Under the pieces are notes generated by a model, which saw nothing but the letters and a program-made list of their open reading frames with translations, did no database searches and was not told where the DNA came from. A stretch of 64,000 nt of DNA from Aestuariivirga sp. (GTDB lineage: Bacteria > Pseudomonadota > Alphaproteobacteria > Rhizobiales > Aestuariivirgaceae), in assembly GCA_030680855.1 (NCBI GenBank), contig JAUXUN010000025.1:85421-149420 (forward strand), written 5' to 3'. This document shows, in pieces, positions 26,145 through 34,664 of the stretch (its first letter is position 1; the number at the start of each line of letters is the position of its first letter). The position numbers and the translations under genes were made by a program.

Positions 26145-27951
26145 CATCAGCGCAAACGCTCCCGCGAGATTTGTCCCTATGGACGGCCAACGCGCCCGAA
26201 TTGCCCGGCGCTACGCGGCCGAGCGCCGCTTCCGTTTCTATGGCATCCTTGCCATCGCGGTGACCACCGTGTTCCTGGCCGTTCTCTTTGTCGATATCCT
26301 CAGCAAGGGACTGCCCGCCTTCACCGAACACACCTTGCAACTCACGATCAATGCAGACGCCGCAAAACTCGATCCGGAGAACAGCAAGGATCCGGCGAGG
26401 ATACGCGGCGGCGATTTCAATGGCCTCGTGCGGCAAAAGCTGAATGAACTTCTGCCTGCCGTGACGACCCGCGCTGACCGCAAAGCTTTGAACAGCCTGC
26501 TGAGTTCAGGCGGCGCTGATGAGTTCCGCGCAATGATGGTGGCGGATCCCTCGCTGATTGGCACAGATGTCAATGTGCCGATTCTTTTGTCAGACGATGC
26601 TGACCAGTATTTCAAGGGCTATCAGACGGGGACGAGCCGCCGCTCGGGGGAAAGCACGCTTAGGATGGTTGCGGAGGGGGACAACATACGCCTTTCGACC
26701 CCGGTTTCGGAATTTCGCAGCGCTCTGGCGGAGCTAAAAGCCTTTGCATCTGAACGTCTGGAACATGACAATGAGGAGCTTGAGCGACTAAACAGATTGA
26801 TCGCAAACCATACCGAAGACCTAAGCTCAGCAGAAACGCGTGCAGCTTCAGGTGATGCAACGGCGGTTGCGGAGCGTGACAAGATTTCGTCGGATATTGC
26901 GAGTTTGACTGGAACCCGTGATCAATTGAAAACTGTAGCGGACAGCCTTGCAGCCCGGGTCTCCAAGGCGGCAGGTGCCGAGTCGCTTGATGCAACATTG
27001 CCAAGCCTGTTCGTCGAGGCAAATGGCGGCGTCTTCAAAGTCATTGAGCTGAGTGAACTTTCGGCGCTGGCAACTCCCCTTTTGGCCCCCAAGTCATGGG
27101 ACTCCGCTGCCGCCGGCAGTTGGTCAATCCTGGAACTTTCGACGCCTGAGACCAACCGGCGCACCACTGACAAGGAGGCTGTCTGGTTGGAACAGCTTAA
27201 GGTGAATGGCTTTGTGGAGAGCGGCTTTGCCTGGCGCTTCCTGACCTCGGGCGACTCGCGTGAAGCTGAGCTCGCGGGCATCCGCGGAGCACTTACCGGT
27301 TCGATATTCACCCTGCTGGTAACATTGATCCTATGCCTGCCAATTGGGGTGGGCGCCGCAGTCTATCTCGAAGAGTTTGCGCCCAAGAACCGGCTGACCG
27401 ACCTTATCGAAGTCAACATCAACAATCTTGCGGCGGTTCCTTCCATCGTCTTCGGCCTCCTCGGTCTTGCCATGTTCCTGAATTTCTTCGGATTGCCGCG
27501 CTCGGCTCCGCTGGTGGGCGGCCTTGTGCTGGCGCTACTGGTTTTGCCGACCATCATCATTGCCTCGCGGGCCGCCTTGAAATCGGTACCGCCTTCCATC
27601 AAGGAAGCGGCCCTGGGGGTTGGCGCTTCGCACCAGCAAGCGATTTTCCACCATGTCTTGCCAATGGCAATGCCCGGCATCATGACCGGCACCATTATCG
27701 GGATGGCGCACGCGCTGGGTGAAACCGCTCCGCTGTTGATGATCGGCATGGTGGCCTTCATCGTTGACATTCCAGGCGGCATAACCGATGCGGCAACGGC
27801 ACTTCCGGTGCAGATCTATCTCTGGTCGGACCTGCCGGAAATCGCCTTCCAGGCGAAGACAGCCGCCGCCATCATTGTTCTTCTTGTTGTTCTTTTCGTC
27901 ATGAACGCCTCAGCCATCTACATGCGCAAGCGCTTCGAGCGGCGCTGGTAA
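26137..27951 (+). CDS. pstA: phosphate ABC transporter permease PstA with an unusually long periplasmic region
   Basis: A 604-residue permease. A DUF3333-like N-terminal region with one TM (FYGILAIAVTTVFLAVLFVDILSKG) is followed by about 330 residues before the permease core resumes near GSIFTLLVTLILCLPIGVG. That insert includes a predicted coiled coil rich in Glu, Arg and Leu (from LAELKAFASERLEHDNEELE through RVSKAAG). The core has the coupling loop PPSIKEAALGVGASHQQAIFHHVLPMAMPGI. Ordinary PstA is about 280-300 residues and alphaproteobacterial forms with DUF3333 are usually near 420-440, so this one is clearly enlarged. ATG at 26137 overlaps pstC. Confidence 0.93.
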   Translation: MTDISANAPARFVPMDGQRARIARRYAAERRFRFYGILAIAVTTVFLAVLFVDILSKGLPAFTEHTLQLTINADAAKLDPENSKDPARIRGGDFNGLVRQKLNELLPAVTTRADRKALNSLLSSGGADEFRAMMVADPSLIGTDVNVPILLSDDADQYFKGYQTGTSRRSGESTLRMVAEGDNIRLSTPVSEFRSALAELKAFASERLEHDNEELERLNRLIANHTEDLSSAETRAASGDATAVAERDKISSDIASLTGTRDQLKTVADSLAARVSKAAGAESLDATLPSLFVEANGGVFKVIELSELSALATPLLAPKSWDSAAAGSWSILELSTPETNRRTTDKEAVWLEQLKVNGFVESGFAWRFLTSGDSREAELAGIRGALTGSIFTLLVTLILCLPIGVGAAVYLEEFAPKNRLTDLIEVNINNLAAVPSIVFGLLGLAMFLNFFGLPRSAPLVGGLVLALLVLPTIIIASRAALKSVPPSIKEAALGVGASHQQAIFHHVLPMAMPGIMTGTIIGMAHALGETAPLLMIGMVAFIVDIPGGITDAATALPVQIYLWSDLPEIAFQAKTAAAIIVLLVVLFVMNASAIYMRKRFERRW

Positions 27952-27967
27952 GAAATAGGGAAATACC

Positions 27968-28783
27968 ATGGATGCTTCGACCCGCACACCTACCCTGTCG
28001 CACAACCCGCGCATTCTGGCGGAACGCGAAACCAAGATCGTGGCCCATGACGTGAATGTCTATTATGGCGAAAAGCATGCCATCAAGGATCTTTCCATCG
28101 ACATTCCGGACCGCGCCGTTTCGGCCTTCATCGGCCCGTCAGGCTGCGGCAAGTCCACCTTCCTGCGCTCGATCAACCGGATGAACGACACGATTCCCAG
28201 TTGCCGGGTGACAGGCGACATCCTGGTTGACGGCAAGAACATCTATGACCGCGATCTCGACGTGGTTCAGCTCCGGGCCCGGGTCGGCATGGTGTTCCAG
28301 AAGCCGAACCCCTTTCCCAAGTCCATTTTCGAGAATGTGGCCTATGGCCCGCGCATTCACGGCATAGCTAAATCGAAGGCAGACCTGGAAGAAATCGTCG
28401 TGAGCAGCCTGAAGAAGGCCAGCCTCTTTGATGAGGTCAAGGACCGGCTCGACCATTCCGGCACCAGCCTCTCGGGCGGGCAGCAGCAGCGCCTGTGCAT
28501 AGCGCGGGCCATTGCGGTGAACCCCGAAATCATCCTGATGGACGAGCCCTGCTCGGCCCTTGACCCCATTGCATCGGCGCGCATTGAAGAGCTTATTGAC
28601 GAGATTCGGCAGAACTACTGCATCATCATCGTGACGCATTCCATGCAGCAAGCGGCGCGCGTTTCACAGCTCACGGCCTTTTTCCACCTTGGCGACCTGG
28701 TTGAGTTTGGCGACACGGACGAGATGTTCACCACGCCCAAGGACAAGCGCACGCAAGATTATATCACTGGCCGCTTCGGCTGA
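27968..28783 (+). CDS. pstB: phosphate ABC transporter ATP-binding protein PstB
   Basis: A 271-residue ATPase that powers phosphate import. It shows Walker [10 protein letters not shown], the PstB-specific [23 protein letters not shown], signature [16 protein letters not shown], Walker [13 protein letters not shown] and the switch His in [12 protein letters not shown]. It starts 16 bases after pstA and is followed 19 bases later by phoU. Confidence 0.97.
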   Translation: MDASTRTPTLSHNPRILAERETKIVAHDVNVYYGEKHAIKDLSIDIPDRAVSAFIGPSGCGKSTFLRSINRMNDTIPSCRVTGDILVDGKNIYDRDLDVVQLRARVGMVFQKPNPFPKSIFENVAYGPRIHGIAKSKADLEEIVVSSLKKASLFDEVKDRLDHSGTSLSGGQQQRLCIARAIAVNPEIILMDEPCSALDPIASARIEELIDEIRQNYCIIIVTHSMQQAARVSQLTAFFHLGDLVEFGDTDEMFTTPKDKRTQDYITGRFG

Positions 28784-28802
28784 GCCCATAACGGAGACCT
28801 TC

Positions 28803-29513
28803 ATGTCGGACCACACAGTTAAATCCTATGACGACGATCTGGCCAGCCTCAAGCAGATGCTGGCGCAGATGGGCGGCCTGGCCGAAGAGCAGCTTGCCAA
28901 TGCCATCGATGCCATTGCCAAGCGCGACACCAAGCTGGCGGACCGGGTGATCGCCGGGGATGAAAAGATCGATGCCCTCGAACATCAGATCGAGGAGAAG
29001 TCCATTCTCACCATCGCCAAGCGCCAACCCATGGCACAGGACCTGCGGCAGATCATCGTGGCCATCCGGATTTCGGCGGACCTTGAGCGCATCGGCGACC
29101 TGGCCAAGAACACGGCCAAGCGCACCCATGCCATTTCCGAGCAGATGCCACGCAAGCTGGTGTCGGGGCTCACGCGGATGGGCAACCTGGCCCAGGAGCA
29201 GCTCAAGAACATTCTCGATGCCTATGCCCGGAATGACGCCGACAAGGCCATCCTGGTGTGGCGTTCGGACGAGGACATCGATGCGCTTTACAACTCCATA
29301 TTCCGCGAGCTTCTTACCTACATGATGGAAGACCCGCGGATGATCGGCCCCTGCACCCACCTGCTGTTTGGCACCAAGAACATGGAGCGCATCGGCGACC
29401 ACACCACCAACATCGCCGAGAACATCTATTTTCTGGTGCACGGCAAAGCCATCACCGAAGAGCGCCCGAAGAAGGATTCGACCAGCACCACCAACTACAA
29501 CCTGACCACGTGA
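28803..29513 (+). CDS. phoU: phosphate signalling protein PhoU
   Basis: A 236-residue all-helical protein of two PhoU repeats. Each repeat carries the E/DxxxD metal motifs: first DRVIAGDEKIDALEHQIEEKS with LRQIIVAIRISADLERIGDLAKNTAKR, second LVWRSDEDIDALYNSIF with HLLFGTKNMERIGDHTTNIAENI. PhoU damps signalling from PstSCAB to PhoR when phosphate is ample. ATG at 28803, after GGAGACC, is chosen over the longer frame from 28689 that overlaps pstB. Confidence 0.96.
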   Translation: MSDHTVKSYDDDLASLKQMLAQMGGLAEEQLANAIDAIAKRDTKLADRVIAGDEKIDALEHQIEEKSILTIAKRQPMAQDLRQIIVAIRISADLERIGDLAKNTAKRTHAISEQMPRKLVSGLTRMGNLAQEQLKNILDAYARNDADKAILVWRSDEDIDALYNSIFRELLTYMMEDPRMIGPCTHLLFGTKNMERIGDHTTNIAENIYFLVHGKAITEERPKKDSTSTTNYNLTT

Positions 29514-29523
29514 GACGAAGACC

Positions 29524-30222
29524 ATGTCTGCTTCGCTCCTGATTGTTGAAGACGAAGAACCCATCCAGATTCTTCTCAGCTATAATTTTGAAGCTGAGGG
29601 CTACCGGGTCCGCGCCACGGCACAGGGTGAAGAGGTCGCCCGGCTGGTGAGCGAAGAGCGGCCCGATCTTATCGTGCTGGACTGGATGCTACCCGGCATT
29701 TCAGGCATCGAGGTTTGCCGCCTGCTGCGGACAAGGCCTGAAACCCGCGACATTCCGATCATCATGCTGACGGCGCGCGGCGAGGAAAATGAACGCGTCC
29801 GAGGGCTCGCAACGGGTGCTGATGATTATCTGGTGAAGCCATTCTCGGTGCCGGAACTGCTGGCGCGGGTGCGCACCATCCTGCGGCGGGCCAATCCCGA
29901 TGCGGTGGCCGAAGTGCTGAAGGCGGGCGACATTGCGCTTGACCGGCGGGCGCGGCGGGTGACGCGTTCCAAGCGCGACATCGAGCTTTCGCCCACGGAA
30001 TTCCGTCTGCTTGAGCACCTGATGCAGAATCCGGGCCGGGTCTATTCGCGCTCGCAGCTTCTCGATGCCGTGTGGGGCCGCGACATCTATGTGGATGAAC
30101 GCACGGTTGACGTGCATGTGGGCCGCCTGCGGAAATCCCTGCAGCGCGGCCGCGAAAGCGATCCCATCCGCACCGTGCGCAGCATGGGTTATGCTTTCGA
30201 TGAAAGATTTGGGGCGGCTTGA
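29524..30222 (+). CDS. phoB: phosphate regulon response regulator PhoB
   Basis: A 232-residue OmpR-family regulator. The receiver domain has the phosphorylated Asp in LIVLDWMLPGISG, the switch Thr in IMLTARG, and Lys in YLVKPFS. The C-terminal winged helix shows LSPTEFRLLEHLMQNPGRVYSRSQLLDAVWG and DERTVDVHVGRLRKSL. It closes the phoR-pstSCAB-phoU-phoB cluster and should bind the Pho box at 23534. Confidence 0.96.
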   Translation: MSASLLIVEDEEPIQILLSYNFEAEGYRVRATAQGEEVARLVSEERPDLIVLDWMLPGISGIEVCRLLRTRPETRDIPIIMLTARGEENERVRGLATGADDYLVKPFSVPELLARVRTILRRANPDAVAEVLKAGDIALDRRARRVTRSKRDIELSPTEFRLLEHLMQNPGRVYSRSQLLDAVWGRDIYVDERTVDVHVGRLRKSLQRGRESDPIRTVRSMGYAFDERFGAA

Positions 30223-30246
30223 ATTGGTCACCGACCTCCCGAAGCA

Positions 30247-30292
30247 TTTTAAATTCTCTCCATGGTCGGGCTTGACCCGACCACCCAGACTT
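30247..30292. repeat. left inverted repeat of the GIY-YIG unit
   Basis: A 46-base repeat with an internal 7-bp-arm palindrome at about 30264-30282. It matches, in inverse orientation, the 45-base sequence at 30591-30635 except for one extra T. It ends 13 bases before the GIY-YIG start codon. Confidence 0.9.
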
Positions 30293-30305
30293 AGCAACAT
30301 GACCC

Positions 30306-30590
30306 ATGTCTCAAGGTCATGTTTACATTCTCGCTAGCAAGAGAAATGGAACGCTGTACATTGGCGTGACTACTGATCTATCAGCCCGAGTCCATGCCCA
30401 TCGCAACGGAACCGGTTCAGCCTTCACCAAGGAATATGGTGTCAAACATCTCGTTTGGTACGAGACTTATGACTTGGTGACGGATGCAATTCAGCGAGAA
30501 ACGGCACTCAAGCATTGGCTGCGAAAATGGAAGCTCGAACTGATTGAGAAATCGAATCCAAACTGGGACGATCTCTACGAGACGTTCTAG
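30306..30590 (+). CDS. GIY-YIG nuclease superfamily protein, 94 aa
   Basis: A single-domain GIY-YIG protein of the small YhbQ-like type. The motif is seen as VYILASKRNGTLYIGVTTDL, followed by ARVHAHRNGTGSAFTKEYGVK and the catalytic-type Glu in AIQRETALKHWLRKWK. In larger homing enzymes and repair proteins this domain cuts DNA. For short standalone members the role is unclear. It lies alone within a 389-bp inverted-repeat unit, which suggests a link between the nuclease and the repeats. No strong Shine-Dalgarno is visible. Confidence 0.9.
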   Translation: MSQGHVYILASKRNGTLYIGVTTDLSARVHAHRNGTGSAFTKEYGVKHLVWYETYDLVTDAIQRETALKHWLRKWKLELIEKSNPNWDDLYETF

Positions 30591-30635
30591 AAGTCTGGGT
30601 GGTCGGGTCAAGCCCGACCATGGAGAGATTTAAAA
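30591..30635. repeat. right inverted repeat of the GIY-YIG unit
   Basis: A 45-base inverted copy of the left repeat. It starts directly after the GIY-YIG stop codon TAG and contains GGTCGGGtcaagCCCGACC at 30601-30619. The hairpin could also act as a transcription or RNA-stability barrier. Confidence 0.9.
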
Positions 30636-30682
30636 GTTTCCCAAGTATTCCCGCAACTACAATATCAGATTCAGATACTGTC

Positions 30683-30715
30683 CTTACCCAAACTTCCTGT
30701 GCCGGCGGTCCTGCA
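30683..30715 (-). pseudogene. duplicated 3' end of gcrA
   Basis: A 33-base stretch identical except for one base to 31627-31659, the last codons and stop of gcrA. On the minus strand it reads LQDRRHRKFG and stop. Just upstream, RSTH aligns loosely with the RAAYQP of gcrA. It lies on the other side of the unknown gene 30747-31523, in the same orientation as gcrA, so it is a detached copy of the gcrA tail. Confidence 0.75.
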
Positions 30716-30746
30716 GATGGGTAGAGCGCCAACACCAACTCCCTTT

Positions 30747-31523
30747 TCATAGCGTCCCCTCCCAAATCCCCGGCTCTTTAAATGCATCGTAATTAAGCAG
30801 GATAATGAGAGCATCGCCCTTGCCACGAGAGCGTATTTTTTCCCACTCAATTTTCTTTGCTTTGAGCCAAGGAAGTGTGCCTTCAATCGTCTCTGTGGGG
30901 GGCTCATCAGTAAGCTGGAGTGTTGCCTTGACCAATTCGAATCCTGGGCCAAATGTCTTGGCAAAATTATCCGGTCGAACTACTTCAACGGAATCGGGAT
31001 CGTTGACATTTCGAAAAGTTACCAAGGTCGGAAGAAACACCGGTGGCACGACTACAGGCCCGCTTCCCTCAAGGGCTTCGACCTGTTTAGCCATTGTTGA
31101 CTCTTCGCCACCCCTTCCACTAGGCCATGTGAGTTTGAATACCTTGATAGGGAGATTAAGGGGTCCAAGTGCACCGCTAAAACTTGGCGTGGACGGTTCC
31201 AAGTTTGTATTACGGCCTGACTCCCAGGAAGTCAGCGTAACAAAGAAATTTTTGTTGTTTCCAAGATCAACAAAAATTGCTTCTCCAGTTACTGAATGAA
31301 TCAAATTCGGAACGCCTGACAGCGAAAAGAAGTGTGTATACGATACCTCAATCACTCCCGATCCGGTTTTGGGACCGTCGGGCGTCATAACTTCGGCTGT
31401 AAGTTTGTATCGGAACGTACAGGTGGGATAAGTAAGCTTAATAAACGCATAACCGACTAAAACCACAATGGCCAGTCCGATCAGAAACTTTTGGAACCGG
31501 CTCACATCAATCTCCCATGCCAA
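30747..31523 (-). CDS. membrane-anchored protein of unknown function, 258 aa
   Basis: One N-terminal transmembrane helix (FQKFLIGLAIVVLVGYAFIKL) is followed by a periplasmic beta-rich domain beginning PTCTFRYKLTAEVMTPDGPKTGSGVIEVSYT and including LIHSVTGEAIFVDLGNNKNFFVTL. I recognise this as a pattern seen in uncharacterised alphaproteobacterial proteins, without a known function. It has lower GC content than neighbouring core genes and is bracketed by direct 33-bp copies of the gcrA 3' end, which suggests insertion or tandem duplication at that site. Confidence 0.78.
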   Translation of the reverse strand: MAWEIDVSRFQKFLIGLAIVVLVGYAFIKLTYPTCTFRYKLTAEVMTPDGPKTGSGVIEVSYTHFFSLSGVPNLIHSVTGEAIFVDLGNNKNFFVTLTSWESGRNTNLEPSTPSFSGALGPLNLPIKVFKLTWPSGRGGEESTMAKQVEALEGSGPVVVPPVFLPTLVTFRNVNDPDSVEVVRPDNFAKTFGPGFELVKATLQLTDEPPTETIEGTLPWLKAKKIEWEKIRSRGKGDALIILLNYDAFKEPGIWEGTL

Positions 31524-31626
31524 AGCCTTTCGACAAGGACGCGCTCGTTGCCTGCACTTGTGCCACGGCGCGCCGTTCTAAAGGTCACACATCTGCTGCC
31601 CTTGTCGGAGCTAATCGATGGTTAGG

Positions 31627-31659
31627 CTTACCCAAACTTCCTATGCCGGCGGTCCTGCA
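31627..31659 (-). repeat. 33-bp direct repeat copy within the gcrA 3' end
   Basis: The functional copy of the duplicated sequence also found at 30683-30715. It contains the last ten codons of gcrA and its TAA stop. The two copies lie 944 bases apart in the same orientation, with the unknown membrane protein gene between them. Confidence 0.85.
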
Positions 31660-32155
31660 TCGGCTGGTAGGCAGCTCTTGCATGATATTCGCAGTAGGGC
31701 GACTTATCGCGCGGGGAGTGGCCGCAGAAGCAGAAATCTTCCGAGCCTGGATCGCCGATCGGCCATTTGCAGGTTTTGTCGGAGAGATGAAGGATGGTGA
31801 CGCGGCCGCCCTTGGGCAGGTCCACCAGCCGCAAGGGTTGCGGTTCCGGCAAGGCGATCTGGCGTTGAATGGGTTCAACCCGCACAAAGGTCTTGAGCGC
31901 GGTGTTTCCGGTGCTCGGCATGGAGGGCGAGCCCACAGGCCTGCCGGGATGGCTGGGCTCACGGGTTTTGCGCGGTGCGCGAGGCTCCGTTGAGCGCGGC
32001 TGGGTGACACGGCCTGAAAGGTTCAAACGGTGCACCTTGCCGATGACAGCGTTACGCGTGACCCCCATGCCAAGGCGGGCTGCGATCTGGCTGGCGCTGT
32101 GGCCCTCGGTCCAGAGCTTCTTGAGAAGCTCCACACGCTCGTCCGTCCAGGGCAT
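31628..32155 (-). CDS. gcrA: GcrA cell cycle regulator
   Basis: A 175-residue GcrA-family factor that, in alphaproteobacteria, binds CcrM-methylated GANTC promoters with RNA polymerase sigma-70. The N-terminal HTH reads MPWTDERVELLKKLWTEGHS with ASQIAARLGMGVTRNAVIGKVHRLNLSGR, and the C-terminal domain contains CKWPIGDPGSEDFCFCGH and YCEYHARAAY. The start at 32155 matches the family N-terminus (M-x-W-T-D-E-R). In-frame ATGs at 32185 and 32209 cannot be excluded, as none has a strong Shine-Dalgarno. Confidence 0.93.
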   Translation of the reverse strand: MPWTDERVELLKKLWTEGHSASQIAARLGMGVTRNAVIGKVHRLNLSGRVTQPRSTEPRAPRKTREPSHPGRPVGSPSMPSTGNTALKTFVRVEPIQRQIALPEPQPLRLVDLPKGGRVTILHLSDKTCKWPIGDPGSEDFCFCGHSPRDKSPYCEYHARAAYQPMQDRRHRKFG

Positions 32156-32305
32156 TTTTTCGTTGCCGATAACTTGTGCTGGCATCTCGTTCAATTTTGA
32201 ATCCCCCATCCAGCGCAGAGATGACCTCTCAGCGCGTTGACGCTATAAGTGACTTTGGAACGCTACATATCGTAGCTCTAATGAGCGGACACTACTATAC
32301 GCGGT

Positions 32306-32428
32306 GACTCGACTACAAGAATCCGGCGGCGTGTTTTTTATGTTTTCCCCAGCTAATCACGCGCCGCCGCTTGGTTAACAAGACCTTACTGCCATCGGGA
32401 ATCGGAGGTCCATGCGCTGTTTTGACTC
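32306..32428. promoter_or_regulatory. GANTC cluster and CtrA-like half-site between gcrA and argD
   Basis: The roughly 340-base gap between the divergent genes gcrA and argD contains four GANTC sites within 123 bases (32306, 32319, 32399 and 32424). It also has TTAA-N7-TTAC at 32375-32389, one base from the CtrA consensus TTAA-N7-TTAA. These suit cell-cycle control of gcrA through CcrM methylation and CtrA, as known in Caulobacter relatives. No RNA gene is visible here. Confidence 0.4.
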
Positions 32429-32551
32429 ATGTTGATGAGTGCGCCGCACACCACGCAATTGACCGAGCGCAATCATGCACTTATAGTGAGAAAAAATTAC
32501 TTGCGCCGTTCCCTGAGCGGCGCATTTTGCTTTGCACCAAGGACTCTTTCG

Positions 32552-33729
32552 ATGATTGCAGCCGTCCTTCCCACCTATAATCGCGCCAAAATCAGTTTTG
32601 AGCGGGGCGAAGGCATGCGCGTTTTTACGCCCGAGGGCGAAGCCTATCTGGATTTCGGCGGCGGCGTTGCGGTCACCAGCTGCGGGCATGCGCATCCGCA
32701 TCTCGTCAAGGCGCTCACTGAACAAGCGCAGAAGATCTGGCACACGTCGAACATCTATCAGATGCCGGGTCAGGAAAAACTGGCGCAGCGACTGATCGAT
32801 GCAACCTTTGCCGACACGGTGTTCTCACCAACTCCGGTGCGGAAGCACTGGAATGCTCGATCAAGATGGCACGGAAGTATCATGCGGCGAAGGGACATCC
32901 GGAGCGCTATCGTCTCATTACGTTCGAAGGCGCGTTTCACGGGCGTACGCTGGCGACCATTGCGGCAGGCGGCCAGGCAAAATATCTGGAAGGCTTCGGG
33001 CCCAAGGTTGAAGGCTTCGATCAAATTGCCTTTGGTGATTTTGAAGCGTTGAAGGCCGCGATTGGCCCTGAGACCGCCGGCATCCTGATTGAACCCATCC
33101 AAGGGGAAGGCGGAGTCCGTCCGGTGCCGCCGGAAGACCTGCGGGCCATGCGGGCGCTGTGCGATGAGCACGACATTCTGCTGGTTCTCGATGAAGTGCA
33201 GTGTGGCATTGGCCGCACGGGCAAACTGTTTGCCCATGAATGGGCCGGCATCACGCCGGATATCATGGCGGTGGCCAAGGGCATTGGCGGCGGCTTTCCG
33301 CTGGGCGCCTGCCTTGCCACCGAAGACGCGGCGCAAGGCATGACGGCCGGCACCCATGGCTCCACCTATGGCGGCAATCCCCTGGCCACGGCTGTGGGCA
33401 ATGCAGTGCTTGATGTGGTTTTGGAAAAGGGTTTCCTGGACAATGTGCTGCAGCGCTCTCTGGGCCTGAAACAGAAACTGGCGCGCCTCAAGGATGAACA
33501 CCCCACTGTCATTGAAGATATCCGCGGATCCGGCCTGATGATGGGGATCAAGTGCAAGGTTCCCAACACGGAATTCCAGGCCAAAGCCATGGAGCACAGG
33601 CTTCTCACAATCGCGGCGGGCGACAATGTCATCCGCCTTCTGCCGCCGCTGATTGCCACGGATGATGATATTTCCGAAGCCGTCAACAAGCTTGAAATGA
33701 CCTGCCGCAGCCTTGAAGCGAAACCGTGA
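32552..33729 (+). pseudogene. argD: acetylornithine aminotransferase, interrupted by a 1-base frameshift
   Basis: A PLP-dependent transaminase of arginine synthesis. The first part runs from ATG 32552 ([21 protein letters not shown], then [18 protein letters not shown]) to about 32825. The rest continues in the next frame ([20 protein letters not shown], with [14 protein letters not shown] and a [12 protein letters not shown] block) to 33729. At about 32820-32826 the sequence TTCTCACC lacks one T relative to the expected TTCTTCACC encoding F-F-T. Adding one base restores the whole protein. It may be a real mutation or a sequencing/assembly error; both halves are otherwise well preserved. Confidence 0.88.
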
Positions 33730-34664
33730 TGAACGACGCGCCAAGACACTTTCTTGACCTCTCGGATTTTGAGGGCACGGACTTGCGCGTTATTCTCAAT
33801 GACGCCAAGGCCATGAAAGCGGGGCGCGCCGGCCTGAGCAAGGGAACGCATGAGACCACCGCCCTGCTTGCCGGGAAAATCGTCGCGTTGATCTTCCAGC
33901 GGCCCTCAACGCGCACCCGGGTTTCCTTTGAGGTTGGCATCCGGCAATTGGGCGGTGAATCGCTGCTTATTTCAGCGGGCGACATGCAGCTCGGCCGGGG
34001 TGAAACCATTGCCGATACGGCAAAAGTTCTGTCGCGCTTTGTGGATGCCGTCATGATCCGGGCCAAGAACCATGATGACCTTATCGAGCTGGCACAACAC
34101 GCCACTGTTCCTGTGATCAACGGTCTCACCGACAAATCCCATCCCTGCCAGATCATGGCCGACATCCTCACCCTGGAAGAGCATGTGGGGCCGCTGGCGG
34201 AACAAACCATTGCCTGGGTTGGCGACGGCAACAATGTCGCCGCCTCTTTCGTTCACGCAGTAACGAGGCTGGGCGGCAAGCTGCGTGTGGCCACGCCAGG
34301 CCCGCTTTCACTCAGCCCTGACCTGCTGAAATGGGCGCGGACCAATGGCGCGGATATCACCGTCACCACGTCGGCTGACGTTGCCGTTGCCGGCGCCACC
34401 TGTGTAGTGACCGATGCATGGGTTTCAATGCATGACGCCGATGCCGCAAACCGCCATAATCTGCTGAAGCCTTATCAGGTCAATGCGGCCCTGATGAAGA
34501 AGGCCGCCGAAAACGCCGTCTTCATGCATTGCCTGCCGGCGCACCGCGGCGAGGAAGTGACCCCTGAGGTCATGGACGGGCCGCAGTCGGTGGTGTTCGA
34601 TGAAGCCGAGAACCGCCTCCATGCGCAGAAAGCCATTCTCCTGCATTGCTTCGGCCTGACATGA
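33729..34664 (+). CDS. argF: ornithine carbamoyltransferase
   Basis: Makes citrulline from ornithine and carbamoyl phosphate. The 311-residue protein shows the carbamoyl-phosphate motif [34 protein letters not shown] and the ornithine-binding [13 protein letters not shown]. The ATG at 33729 overlaps the argD stop (TGATG), showing operon coupling. hslO overlaps its 3' end by four bases. Confidence 0.97.
   Translation: MNDAPRHFLDLSDFEGTDLRVILNDAKAMKAGRAGLSKGTHETTALLAGKIVALIFQRPSTRTRVSFEVGIRQLGGESLLISAGDMQLGRGETIADTAKVLSRFVDAVMIRAKNHDDLIELAQHATVPVINGLTDKSHPCQIMADILTLEEHVGPLAEQTIAWVGDGNNVAASFVHAVTRLGGKLRVATPGPLSLSPDLLKWARTNGADITVTTSADVAVAGATCVVTDAWVSMHDADAANRHNLLKPYQVNAALMKKAAENAVFMHCLPAHRGEEVTPEVMDGPQSVVFDEAENRLHAQKAILLHCFGLT

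Larger units (their letters stand above)
30247..30635. mobile_element. 389-bp GIY-YIG unit bounded by inverted palindromic repeats
   Basis: The left end (30247-30292) and the right end (30591-30635) are near-perfect inverted copies of about 45 bases that differ by one single-base indel. Each begins with TTTTAAAT and CTCTCCATGG on its outer side, and contains GGTCGGGcttgaCCCGACC. The only gene between them is a GIY-YIG nuclease whose stop codon abuts the right repeat. The ends resemble the two gene-less repeats at 13834 and 17169. No obvious target duplication is seen. Mobility is inferred from the architecture. Confidence 0.7.

Noticed and set aside
28764..29564. 266-codon minus-strand frame opposite phoU
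   Set aside because: phoU and phoB are certain on the plus strand. The antisense frame reflects GC-rich codon bias.
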